Below, one piece after another: positions 1-6,922 of a DNA stretch of 7,094 bases. Made by a program: the position numbers and the translations under genes. Source of the stretch: M30B66 sp040882555 (GTDB lineage: Bacteria; Bacteroidota; Bacteroidia; M30B66); assembly GCA_040882555.1 (NCBI GenBank), contig JBBEBC010000030.1, forward strand, positions 1 through 7,094, given 5' to 3'. Under the pieces are notes generated by a model, which was given only the letters and a program-made list of their open reading frames with translations, was not told where the DNA came from and did no database searches. Position 1 is the first letter of the stretch; each line of letters begins with the position of its first letter.

Positions 1-1
1 A

Positions 2-796
2 GATTTAAGAGGCTTTTTGATGAAAATCAGTCCCGAAGGCGAAATTCTTTGGAGTCAGGATTATCCTCAAATTACCGAATGCGGAATGAGTTTGTACAAC
101 GATAGTAAAATTATTCTATCAGGGTATATTTATCCAAATGTACGTCCAAAACTGCTATTATTGAATAATGAAGGTGTTATTTTACAAAACAAGACTTATA
201 CTACTCCTCAATATTCGACAGTAAATTATATTGGTCGTAAATCAAATGATGGAGGAATAATTTCTGTAGGAATAACAACAAGATTAGACCTCGATAATAA
301 CAATGAAGGATCAATTATGAAAGCAGACTCATTAGGAAATCTTCTTTGGTATAAGAGTTATCGTTTTACCAATGGGGATTTTGTAGAGTATTTCACTGAT
401 TTTATAGAAACCTCTGATGGCGGTATTTTAATTTCCGGCTCAGCTGTTGAAAGTAGCGCAAACGGAGGTCAAAATTCATGGTTAATTAAACTCGATGCCA
501 ACGGCTGCATTGACCCGCAAGATTGTGAGGTAGGTGTTAGAGATATGCCCTTGCCGGATGCTGTTACAATTTACCCCAATCCTGCTCAAGATTGGCTTAA
601 AATTGATATCGAACAAAATGGCAAACCCTTCACGGCTCAATTAATAGACGCCACAGGCCGCCTTATTCAAAACCAACAATTCTCTGGCATTGGCACACAT
701 ACTTTAAATCTAAGCGGTTTGGCTAAAGGGGTTTATTATTGCCGCATTATGCAAGGTAATGAGGTCGTGGTGGTTGAGAGGGTGGTGAAGATGTAG
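2..796 (+). CDS. T9SS type A sorted, repeat-containing secreted protein (5'-truncated by window edge)
   Basis: The frame is open from position 2 to the TAG at 794-796, giving 264 residues without the N-terminus. TTG at 17 and ATG at 20 are possible starts, but the codons before them (DLRGF) run straight into LMKISPEGEILW, a repeat motif. The real start is therefore probably upstream and off the window. The body has degenerate repeats whose units end in a K-x-D/S-x-x-G-x-x-x-W-like phrase: LMKISPEGEILW, IMKADSLGNLLW and WLIKLDANGCID. Between them lie beta-rich GGI-[IL]-x-[SV]-G segments, as in beta-propeller-like surface proteins of Bacteroidota. The last ~76 residues are a T9SS type A sorting domain: IYPNPAQDWLKI near residue 190, then DATGRLI, then GVYYCRIMQG and a basic end. 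Family knowledge says such proteins cross the outer membrane by T9SS and lose this domain. Substrate and role are unknown. The gene converges on htpG. Confidence 0.85.
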   Translation, partial: DLRGFLMKISPEGEILWSQDYPQITECGMSLYNDSKIILSGYIYPNVRPKLLLLNNEGVILQNKTYTTPQYSTVNYIGRKSNDGGIISVGITTRLDLDNNNEGSIMKADSLGNLLWYKSYRFTNGDFVEYFTDFIETSDGGILISGSAVESSANGGQNSWLIKLDANGCIDPQDCEVGVRDMPLPDAVTIYPNPAQDWLKIDIEQNGKPFTAQLIDATGRLIQNQQFSGIGTHTLNLSGLAKGVYYCRIMQGNEVVVVERVVKM

Positions 797-800
797 TGAC

Positions 801-838
801 CCCTCTCCCTGCCTGCTGCAGGCAGGCTCGGGAGAGGG
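801..838. repeat. Nested inverted repeat just after the T9SS gene; possible terminator or dispersed repeat
   Basis: The outer arms CCCTCTCCC (801-809) and GGGAGAGGG (830-838) are perfectly complementary over 9 bp. Immediately inside lie TGCCTGC (810-816) and GCAGGCA (818-824), another 7-bp perfect match, leaving GGCTC (825-829) unpaired on one side. The element begins four bases after the TAG stop of the upstream gene. It is far more GC-rich than the surrounding DNA. The 3' side reads ACTTCC and then TTTAAT, so there is no proper U-run and intrinsic termination is uncertain. It could stabilise the mRNA 3' end, or be one copy of a dispersed palindromic intergenic repeat. One window cannot tell these apart. 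Confidence 0.65.
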
Positions 839-1059
839 ACTTCCTTTAATGGTGCTTAAAATGAATAACACCGAAGTGTAGAAATTTATAATCCCGAGTG
901 AACGCCTTTGAGGCTGGAACCTCGAGATAACAAAGATGAAGGTTACTAAGTTCTAGCTGAGATCTCAGTATAGAAAATCAGAGACTTTAAATACTCATTG
1001 TCAAAAGATACCAATGGTGATTTATTAATGGTTCATTTAGTTTTAAGGCTGTAGTTTGC
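839..1059. other. Gene-free convergent intergenic stretch with short palindromes
   Basis: I see no credible coding frame or RNA gene here. Small structures are present. ACAC-CGAA-GTGT at 868-879 reads on the minus strand as ACAC(UUCG)GUGU, with a C(UUCG)G loop. GCCT-TTG-AGGC lies at 904-914, flanked by weakly pairing CGAG (895-898) and CTCG (921-924). A perfect 12-bp palindrome, CTGAGATCTCAG, lies at 957-968. They may be relics of intergenic repeats or weak transcript-end structures. No promoter is recognisable. Confidence 0.5.
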
Positions 1060-1096
1060 AAAAAAAAAGGAGGAATCGCCTTTTGGCAAAACCTCC
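1060..1096 (-). terminator. Rho-independent terminator of htpG
   Basis: Read on the minus strand, the RNA has GGAGG (1092-1096) pairing with CCTCC (1069-1073). Inside is a second short stem, GCC(AAAA)GGC (1085-1087 with 1078-1080), separated by 4-nt internal loops. The hairpin is followed directly by nine T residues (complement of the A-run at 1060-1068). It starts 22 nt after the htpG TAA stop. Position, stem and uninterrupted U-tract all fit a classical intrinsic terminator for htpG. Confidence 0.85.
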
Positions 1097-1118
1097 ATTT
1101 AGAGTCTCAAATTTCTAT

Positions 1119-2939
1119 TTAGTCTATGAGTTCAAAGCTGCGCTTCACAAATTTAGTGAGAGCCTCACCTTTGAGCATGTTTTGAGAAAGTAAAGCCAAA
1201 TCGGTAGCTTGTTTGATGAGCGCTCCCTGTTTTTCTTCGTCTTCATTACTTAAAACTTTTCCAATAAGTGGATGATTTGTATTTATGATCAGGTTCATGC
1301 TATCAGGCATTTCTCTCATAAACTCGTTGCCTCCGCCAACCATCGACATGTCTTTCATCCTTCGCATGAATTCGGGACGTGTAACAATAACCGGAGCTTC
1401 GGTTTCGCTCAATGATTCAAGCTGAACATTAAAGCGTTTGTCATTTATAAATTTTTCAACCAAAGGTTTCAACTTGTTTTGTTCTTCTTCATTTAGTTTA
1501 GAAGGTTGAACATCATCTTTTGGTATTAATTTATCAGCCGTGTCGGCGTCAACTCGAACAAAGCGTGTTTTCTCCAACTGGCTTTCAAGCATATTTACAA
1601 AATGTGAATCCAAGGCATTATCAAGCAGCAAAACATCGTATCCTTTATCTTTTGCGGAAACAATAAAACTATGCTGATCTTCCTGATTTGTGCAGTAGAG
1701 ATATACCAAGTTGTCATCTTTATCAGTTTGAGCATCTTTTACATGCTCTTTGTATTCATCTTGGGTAAAGTACTTTCCATCGGTATTCTTAAAGAGGTTA
1801 ATTTTCATTGACCTGTCGCGGAATTTATCTTCACTTAACATTCCATACTGGATGAAAATGCGGATGTCATCCCATTTTTTCTCGAAGTCTTCACGATTGT
1901 TTTTGAATAACTCTTCGAGTTTATCGGCTACTTTTTTAGAGATATGACTGCTGATTTTCTTCACATTCGAATCGCTTTGGAGATAAGAACGCGAAACATT
2001 CAGAGGAATGTCGGGTGAGTCAATTACTCCATGAAGAAGAGTCAAAAAATCAGGAACGATGCCTTCTACGCTATCAGTAACGAAAACCTGATTTGAGTAC
2101 AATTGAATCTTATTTTTCTGAACCTCAAAGTTCTTCTTCAGCTTTGGGAAATATAGAATTCCTGTGAGATTAAACGGGTAATCGACATTTAAATGAATGT
2201 GAAAAAGCGGGTCTTCAGAGAAAGGATAAAGCTCTTTATAGAAAGTGGTATAATCTTCATCAGTTAAATCTGCCGGTTTTTTGGTCCATGCAGGTTCTGT
2301 TTGGTTTATTTGCTCTTCGCCTAAATAAATGGCTACAGGTAAAAATTTGCAGTATTTAGTGAGTAATGTGCGGATTCGGGCTTCTTCAAGAAACTCTTCT
2401 GAATCTTCGGCAATATGAAGGATGATATCCGAGCCGCGATCCTCGCGGGAATCTTTCTCAAGAGTGAATTCGGGGCTGCCATCACATTTCCAGCGAACAG
2501 CTTCTGAGGCATCTTCAGTTTTGAATGAACGAGTGAGAATCTCCACTTCACGGGCAACCATAAAGGATGAATAGAAACCAAGACCGAAATGACCAATAAT
2601 GGCATTTGAATCTTTCGAATCTTTGTATTTCTCAACAAATTCTTCTGCACCTGAAAAGGCTATTTGGTTAATATACTTTTCAACTTCTTCGGCTGTCATG
2701 CCAATACCACGGTCGCTTATGGTAATGGTTTTATTTTCTTTATCAATCTTAATATCGATGCGTAAATCTCCAAGTTCGCCCTTCATTTCACCAACAGAAG
2801 CAAGCGTTTTTAATTTCTGACTTGCATCAGTTGCATTAGAAACCAGCTCTCTCAGAAATATCTCATGATCTGAATACAGGAACTTCTTAATTATTGGGAA
2901 AATGTTTTCGGTGTTTACGTTAATCTTTCCGCTTTGCAT
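1119..2939 (-). CDS. htpG: HtpG, bacterial Hsp90 molecular chaperone
   Basis: This is a cytosolic, homodimeric, ATP-driven chaperone that remodels client proteins, often together with DnaK. The 606 residues are close to the usual length (E. coli HtpG has 624). The N-terminal GHKL ATPase domain (about 1-215) shows RELVSNATDA (30-39), with the expected catalytic Glu31 and Mg-binding Asn35. It also has DRGIGM (76-81) and the lid/nucleotide motif GHFGLGFYSSFMVA (116-129). The middle domain carries FPKLKKNFEVQKNKIQLY and IPLNVSRSYLQSD (from 311), with Arg317 at the position that contacts ATP gamma-phosphate in Hsp90s. A C-terminal dimerisation domain follows, with no MEEVD tail, as expected in bacteria. 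The ATG start gives the standard N-terminus MQSGKINVNTENIF. The upstream sequence is A/T-rich without a Shine-Dalgarno, and I find no CIRCE element or clear Bacteroidota promoter. No key residue is missing, so the gene should be functional. Confidence 0.97.
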   Translation of the reverse strand: MQSGKINVNTENIFPIIKKFLYSDHEIFLRELVSNATDASQKLKTLASVGEMKGELGDLRIDIKIDKENKTITISDRGIGMTAEEVEKYINQIAFSGAEEFVEKYKDSKDSNAIIGHFGLGFYSSFMVAREVEILTRSFKTEDASEAVRWKCDGSPEFTLEKDSREDRGSDIILHIAEDSEEFLEEARIRTLLTKYCKFLPVAIYLGEEQINQTEPAWTKKPADLTDEDYTTFYKELYPFSEDPLFHIHLNVDYPFNLTGILYFPKLKKNFEVQKNKIQLYSNQVFVTDSVEGIVPDFLTLLHGVIDSPDIPLNVSRSYLQSDSNVKKISSHISKKVADKLEELFKNNREDFEKKWDDIRIFIQYGMLSEDKFRDRSMKINLFKNTDGKYFTQDEYKEHVKDAQTDKDDNLVYLYCTNQEDQHSFIVSAKDKGYDVLLLDNALDSHFVNMLESQLEKTRFVRVDADTADKLIPKDDVQPSKLNEEEQNKLKPLVEKFINDKRFNVQLESLSETEAPVIVTRPEFMRRMKDMSMVGGGNEFMREMPDSMNLIINTNHPLIGKVLSNEDEEKQGALIKQATDLALLSQNMLKGEALTKFVKRSFELID

Positions 2940-2995
2940 AGTTTAATTTTTAAATCGAAAAAGGCTTTTCAAACTTCCTGCCGTAAGGCAATCCC

Positions 2996-3009
2996 TGACA
3001 AATTGACAA
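2996..3009. repeat. Short direct repeat TGACAA-AT-TGACAA upstream of htpG
   Basis: TGACAA occurs at 2996-3001 and again at 3004-3009 with a 2-nt spacer, 57-70 bp upstream of the htpG start codon. The minus strand here also reads TCAATTTG, one mismatch from the Bacteroidota -7 consensus TAnnTTTG, but I see no matching -33 TTG at the right distance. It could be part of an htpG promoter or operator, or chance in AT-rich DNA. Confidence 0.2.
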
Positions 3010-3064
3010 GGATTGGTCTTTATTTGAATAGAAGTATTGGAAATAGAGTTAAAGACGACAGGCG

Positions 3065-3086
3065 CACGAGGCCTTCGGAACTCCTG
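3065..3086 (-). repeat. Degenerate hairpin, copy 1 of a two-copy element
   Basis: The plus-strand text CACGAG-GCC-TTCG-GAA-CTCCTG aligns with the element at 3124-3147 apart from a 2-nt gap and a few substitutions. As minus-strand RNA it can form CAGGAG/CUCGUG with one G-G mismatch, plus a short inner stem around a CGAA loop. It pairs less well than copy 2. The two copies start 59 nt apart within the gap between the large T9SS gene and htpG. Confidence 0.4.
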
Positions 3087-3123
3087 CGGCAGCTTTTAGT
3101 CAGCAACTTGCGTTTCCTGTGTT

Positions 3124-3147
3124 CACGAGAGCCCTTCGGAGCTCATG
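3124..3147 (-). terminator. Hairpin after the 1253-residue T9SS protein gene; possible terminator or 3'-end structure
   Basis: On the minus strand the RNA folds as CAUG-AGCUC(CGAA)GGGCU-[CU]-CGUG. That is nine base pairs including two G-U wobbles, with a 2-nt bulge, starting 14 nt past the TAA stop of the large gene. On the plus strand both wobble pairs become A-C mismatches, so the structure favours transcription from the large gene. The sequence after it (GAACACAGG) has no U-run, so it is not a canonical intrinsic terminator. It may protect the mRNA 3' end or reduce read-through into htpG. Confidence 0.4.
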
Positions 3148-3160
3148 AAACAGCACTGAA

Positions 3161-6100
3161 TTATCTTAAAACAATGAGACTTTTTGTATAGACTGCATTG
3201 TTATTTTGGACGCTGAGGCGATAAATGCCTTCTTCAAGCAAACTGGTATCTACTAGAAGAGAATTTGAAGAGCCATGAAAAGTTTTTGAAATACAGAGTC
3301 TTCCGTCGGCTGAATAAATACTTATCGATGCATTTTCTACATCTTGGGGTAAAACGACAATCACGTTCGAATTCGCCGGGTTGGGATATAGGTTAAAACT
3401 GCTATCTTCTATATTATCAGGCAATTGTACTGTGCTAAGCACCACGCATTCTGAAGTTTCTGAACATTCGCCATCTGTTATAATAACAGCAAAGCTGCCG
3501 GCTGTAGTTGCTTCAAAAGTTTGTTGTGTTTCGCCTAGAATTTCTTCGTTTGTAGTGCAGTTAATCCACTGATAGGTGGCATTTTCTTGATTCGCGGTAA
3601 GTACATTTCCGTTTTCTGCAATTGATACATCTGGCGCTTGAGAAATGCTCAGATTTAAAGTTAATACACTATCGCATCCTGCAGCGTTGGTGAGCGTTTG
3701 CGTAAAGCTTCCTGAGTTTGAATAGGATTGTCCGTTAAGCGTAAACGTTTCGCATGCGGCTTCATCCAGCGAAGCTGAACTAGCTTCTAAAATTGTTAGG
3801 TTTAAGGTTAATACACTATCACAACCAGCAGCATTTGTTAAGGTTTGCGTGAAGCTACCTGAGCTTGAATACGTTTCACCGTTGAGTGTAAATTCTTGGC
3901 AAGCGGCTACATCCAGCGAAGCTGAACTAGCTTCTAAAATTGTTAAGTTTAAAGTTATTACACTATCGCATCCAGCAACATTGAGTAAAGTTTGAGTAAA
4001 CTGTCCAGACTGGGAATACGTTTGTCCATTTAAAGTTAGCGATTGGCATGCAGTTTCTGTAAGTTCAGAAAAGCTAGGGTCGCATGGAACCCCATCTCCT
4101 AGTTTGAAAATAAATCCATCCGTTTCGCCAATGCCTTCCAGGATATTTTCAGCCGGACCCGGCTGGATGTCTAAATCGCCACTTATTGATCCTGCAATAA
4201 ATAAATCTGATTGGTCAGCCATTATTTGATAGAAAAACGATTGGCCTTGACCATCAAATTGATAAGCTTCCACGAAAGAAGCATCCTCGTTAAGGCTTGC
4301 ATAATAGCCCTGACTGCTGAATGGTGAGCCAACAGAGCCTTCCGGATTTTCAGCGATGTCAAAATTGATGGTATCGGACATTGTGCCTGAGAAATATACT
4401 TTATCGTCGTCAAGGTCTATGTCGAAAAGAAAATCTGAGCCTGTACTTCCGAATGAATATGCCCAATCTAGGACAGGAATGCCAGTTACAGCATCTGCCT
4501 GATTCGTAAATTTCATCAAGAAAATGTCGGTTTGACCTTCAGATGTAAGAATAGTTTCGCCAGCATTTGGGTCAAAGTCGAAAGAGTTTGTAAAATACCC
4601 ACCTAAGAACATTTCATCATTCGCATTGATTTTAATGCTTGAAATTTGGTCTGAGCCGCTTGCTCCAAAAGAAAAGGCCCAATCAAAATCGCCTAGATTG
4701 TTAAGCTTCACAACAAAAGCATCGTTGCTTCCATTGCTGCTAAGAGGAAACGTTGCAGCTCCAGGATCTGCATCAATTGTTGAAGCAAAATAGCCTCCGG
4801 CATAAATGGCATTTGATTGGTCGCTAGTGATAAAACTTCCATATTCACTTGAAGGACCTGAAATTTGTTTAGCCCAGATTAAAGCACCATTGTTTCCTGA
4901 ATAACCTGCTATAAAGCAATCTCTTATAGAAGCAGAAAGGAGCAATTCGTTGGGACCTAAATCAAAATCAACATCTGCTCTAAAATGTCCGGTAATAAAC
5001 GCATCCTGATTGCTATTTAGGGTTATGTCAAATCCCATATCTTCGGCGCCTCCGCCAATTGCATTGGCCCAAACAAGGTTACCTGCATTATCATATTTTA
5101 TTAGAAAAACATCCGTATTTCCAGCCGAGGTGAGAATGACTTCTCCGTTGCCCGGGTCAACATCCATACTTCCTTCAAAGCTACCTACAACATAGATGTT
5201 TCCATTGTTGTCTACTTCAATGCTTCTTGCAATGTCTTCGCCTATTCCACCGAAGGTGATTACCATTAAGGGAGTTCCAGAAGGTGAATATTTCACTATG
5301 AATGCATCTATCTCGCCACTGGAAGGGAATTCATCAGAGTTTTGAGCAAAAAAAGCAGATCCTTCAAAGGAGCCACAAACATAAATATTCCCTTCGCTGT
5401 CTTTCGTCATTCCCAGAGCAGCATCATTATCGCCATTTCGGTCTTGCATGGCTGCGAGTTGATTTAACTGTAGGTTTTGAATAGAATAGGAAGCAAAAAA
5501 AGCGGTTTGAAGTCCAACGGTTCTAAGTTCTTCTTGTACACTCGGATCAAAATCAACTGTATTGGCAAATAATCCACCTACGGTAACAAAATCGCCTTGC
5601 ATAAAAACGGCATTGCCAAAGTCGAAGCCAGTGCCTCCAATATTTATGGCTCGTTCATAGGTTCCGTCTTGGTTATAAATTGCCAGAAATAAGTCTGTGC
5701 TTTGAGCTGTAAGCTCATCGGTATCGGGACCTGAGTCAAAATCGACTGTACCATTAAATCCGCCGGTTACGGCTATTTTTCCGGCATCGTTAATAGCAAT
5801 ACCTTGAATTTCGTCAGCTCCCGTGCTTCCCCAAGTTCTGAACCAACGTAAATTACCTGATGCGTCATAGGATATAAGACAGGCATCATCGTTTCCAGCG
5901 GAAGTTGCAGAAGCAGTTCCTGCACCGAAATCAAAATCAACGGTTTGATTAAAATAACCTCCCACATAAATATTGTCTGAATTGTCAATGGCAATTGAGT
6001 TAACCCTATCGTCGGCGTTAAGGCCATAATTTCCTGCCCAGAGGTAATTTCCGTCTGAGTCGTAGCAGGCCAGTAAGGCATCATAATTATTCGCGTGATT

Positions 6101-6922
6101 GATAGGAGCTACACCAATGCCCGGGTCTGCATCTAAATCACCTTGATATATGGCACCCAATACAATTGAATTATCTGATAAAACTCCTAGAGCCTGGCCA
6201 TTGTCAGGAAAATTCGAACCTGTTAAATTAAAACTCCAGAGGTAATTACCGTTTCCGGTGTATTTAGCAAGGTAAAGGTCATTAAAATTGCCTGTAGCAG
6301 TGAGTTCGGCTGAACCTGAAGAAGGGTCAAAGTCGGCAATATCTGAGAAATTTCCTGTTAGAATGATGTTGCCTTCATAATCGGTAGTGATGTCTTGGGC
6401 ATTATCTACAGAGCTTCCACCTATTTGTTTAACCCAATTTAATTCACCTTCGGTGGAATAGGAAGCGAAAAAAGCGTCTGAATTTGATGCACTGAAGGTC
6501 GTTAACTCAAACACCCCTGCACTTGGATCAAAATCGAGGGTATTGGTGAAAAATCCACAAATGAGTAAGTTGTTATTCTGATCTAAATGAATGGCAGAAA
6601 TGTTCTCTGTATTCGAGTTCGCAATTTTATTGGCCCAAATTAATTCGCTTTGAGGCGAATAGGCTGCCATCCATAAATCGTCTGTGTTGTTTGCCGAAAG
6701 TAAGAAAGTTTCTTCGCTTGGGTCAACATCTAGAAGTCTTCTCAATGTCCCTACTACGTAGGTATTTCCTTGTTCATCCTTCACCAAATCATTTATTTTA
6801 CTTAGTCCACCGCGGCCATCTCCAATTGCATTCCCCCAAAGGGCAGAAGGTACTTGGGCTTGCACAGTTGAAAAAAATAAAACGAGTAGAATGGAAATGA
6901 AAAAGTGAAATTTTGTTCTCAT
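3161..6922 (-). CDS. Large secreted beta-propeller (SBBP-like repeat) protein with T9SS type A sorting domain
   Basis: A complete 1253-residue cell-surface or secreted protein of unknown function. In order it has: a Sec signal peptide (1-22, basic MRTK then a hydrophobic core, likely cleavage VQA|Q); 14 beta-propeller blades of about 65 residues (27-948); three 49-residue Cys-containing repeats (about 950-1096); an Ig/PKD-like module (about 1097-1164) with NGNVLTA, YQW and CSETSECVV; and a T9SS type A sorting domain (about 1172-1253) with NLYPNPANSNVIV, SADGRL and GIYRLSV. Typical blade phrases are DxxGNIYVxGxFxGTxDFDPxxG, TDxFLxKYDxxGN and LxWA, matching SBBP-type repeats of Bacteroidota. 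No catalytic motif is visible. Binding or adhesion is an inference only. The ATG at 6920-6922 directly precedes the signal peptide. No Shine-Dalgarno is seen, which is normal in this phylum. The TAA stop lies 221 bp before htpG on the same strand. Confidence 0.93.
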   Translation of the reverse strand: MRTKFHFFISILLVLFFSTVQAQVPSALWGNAIGDGRGGLSKINDLVKDEQGNTYVVGTLRRLLDVDPSEETFLLSANNTDDLWMAAYSPQSELIWANKIANSNTENISAIHLDQNNNLLICGFFTNTLDFDPSAGVFELTTFSASNSDAFFASYSTEGELNWVKQIGGSSVDNAQDITTDYEGNIILTGNFSDIADFDPSSGSAELTATGNFNDLYLAKYTGNGNYLWSFNLTGSNFPDNGQALGVLSDNSIVLGAIYQGDLDADPGIGVAPINHANNYDALLACYDSDGNYLWAGNYGLNADDRVNSIAIDNSDNIYVGGYFNQTVDFDFGAGTASATSAGNDDACLISYDASGNLRWFRTWGSTGADEIQGIAINDAGKIAVTGGFNGTVDFDSGPDTDELTAQSTDLFLAIYNQDGTYERAINIGGTGFDFGNAVFMQGDFVTVGGLFANTVDFDPSVQEELRTVGLQTAFFASYSIQNLQLNQLAAMQDRNGDNDAALGMTKDSEGNIYVCGSFEGSAFFAQNSDEFPSSGEIDAFIVKYSPSGTPLMVITFGGIGEDIARSIEVDNNGNIYVVGSFEGSMDVDPGNGEVILTSAGNTDVFLIKYDNAGNLVWANAIGGGAEDMGFDITLNSNQDAFITGHFRADVDFDLGPNELLLSASIRDCFIAGYSGNNGALIWAKQISGPSSEYGSFITSDQSNAIYAGGYFASTIDADPGAATFPLSSNGSNDAFVVKLNNLGDFDWAFSFGASGSDQISSIKINANDEMFLGGYFTNSFDFDPNAGETILTSEGQTDIFLMKFTNQADAVTGIPVLDWAYSFGSTGSDFLFDIDLDDDKVYFSGTMSDTINFDIAENPEGSVGSPFSSQGYYASLNEDASFVEAYQFDGQGQSFFYQIMADQSDLFIAGSISGDLDIQPGPAENILEGIGETDGFIFKLGDGVPCDPSFSELTETACQSLTLNGQTYSQSGQFTQTLLNVAGCDSVITLNLTILEASSASLDVAACQEFTLNGETYSSSGSFTQTLTNAAGCDSVLTLNLTILEASSASLDEAACETFTLNGQSYSNSGSFTQTLTNAAGCDSVLTLNLSISQAPDVSIAENGNVLTANQENATYQWINCTTNEEILGETQQTFEATTAGSFAVIITDGECSETSECVVLSTVQLPDNIEDSSFNLYPNPANSNVIVVLPQDVENASISIYSADGRLCISKTFHGSSNSLLVDTSLLEEGIYRLSVQNNNAVYTKSLIVLR
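3164..3409 (-). other. T9SS type A C-terminal sorting domain of the large protein
   Basis: Residues about 1172-1253 begin with FNLYPNPANSNVIV (YPNP at 1179-1182), continue with a beta-sandwich pattern (ASISIYSADGRL) and end with EEGIYRLSVQNNNAVYTKSLIVLR-like strands. By family knowledge this domain directs export through the T9SS translocon and is cleaved by a PorU-type sortase. The cargo is then attached to the cell surface or released. Confidence 0.9.
3635..4075 (-). repeat. Three tandem 147-bp (49-residue) Cys-containing repeats
   Basis: Copies lie at 3929-4075, 3782-3928 and 3635-3781 (first to third in protein order). The consensus is AC-x-x-x-TLNG-x-x-YSxSGxFTQTLxNxAGCDSVxTLNLTI. Each copy has two Cys 26 residues apart (959/985, 1008/1034, 1057/1083). 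Such repeats are common before the sorting domain in Bacteroidota surface proteins and probably form a beta-rich stalk. Disulfides within each unit are possible but unproven. Copies 2 and 3 are closest in protein sequence. A 36-nt stretch at 3763-3798 recurs exactly at 3910-3945. Confidence 0.85.
4079..5464 (-). repeat. Blades 8-14 of the large protein (second putative seven-bladed beta-propeller)
   Basis: Residues 487-948 divide into seven units starting near residues 487, 551, 616, 681, 746, 818 and 883. Unit 12 is longer (72 residues) because of an insertion near QADAVTGIPV. Asp loops are DVDP in unit 9, DFDL in 10, DADP in 11, DFDP in 12, NFDI in 13 and DIQP in 14. Unit 8 has none (GSAFFAQN). 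Units 8, 9 and 14 also lack the Trp at the unit start. The divergent units 7 and 8 at the centre and the weak unit 14 fit domain edges. Confidence 0.65.
5465..6844 (-). repeat. Blades 1-7 of the large protein (first putative seven-bladed beta-propeller)
   Basis: I divide residues 27-486 into seven units starting near residues 27, 94, 161, 227, 293, 358 and 422, each 64-67 residues long. Units 1-6 begin with a conserved Trp phrase (ALW, LIW, LNW, YLW, YLW, LRW), while unit 7 has YERA instead. Each has an Asp-rich loop: DVDP, DFDP, DFDP, DADP, DFDF, DFDS and DFDP in order. Most end in an A/S-x-Y-x-x-x-G phrase. The repeats are degenerate in DNA, so this array is old. Confidence 0.7.
6857..6922 (-). 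other. Signal peptide coding segment of the large T9SS protein
   Basis: Residues 1-22 have a short basic N-region (MRTK), a long hydrophobic stretch (FHFFISILLVLFF) and a polar C-region STVQA before Gln23. This is a standard type I Sec signal, as T9SS cargo requires. There is no lipobox Cys, so lipoprotein processing is not expected. Its presence also supports the chosen start codon. Confidence 0.85.

Noticed and set aside
17..22. TTG/ATG at 17-22 as the true start of the first gene
   Set aside because: The frame is open to the left edge and the upstream codons continue a repeat motif. No signal peptide follows these codons, although a T9SS protein needs one.
2333..2650. A 105-codon minus-strand open frame inside htpG
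   Set aside because: It lies entirely within the well-conserved htpG coding sequence in another frame, with no recognisable motifs.
2979..2990. TGCC-GTAA-GGCA as an htpG operator or riboswitch element
   Set aside because: It is only a 4-bp stem, unlike CIRCE or any known thermosensor, and easily expected by chance.
2934..3191. An 85-codon plus-strand open frame across the htpG-large gene gap
   Set aside because: It starts with TTG inside htpG on the opposite strand and ends inside the large gene. It spans the hairpin repeats, has no ribosome-binding signal and resembles no family I know. The frame is most likely chance.
5773..6084. A 103-codon minus-strand open frame inside the large T9SS gene
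   Set aside because: It is an out-of-frame shadow. Its composition reflects the repeat-coding DNA, and it has no independent start signal.
3161..6922. Reading the long repeat protein as an enzyme or toxin
   Set aside because: No catalytic motif, RHS or polymorphic-toxin core, or C-terminal effector domain is visible. The C-terminus is a sorting domain.
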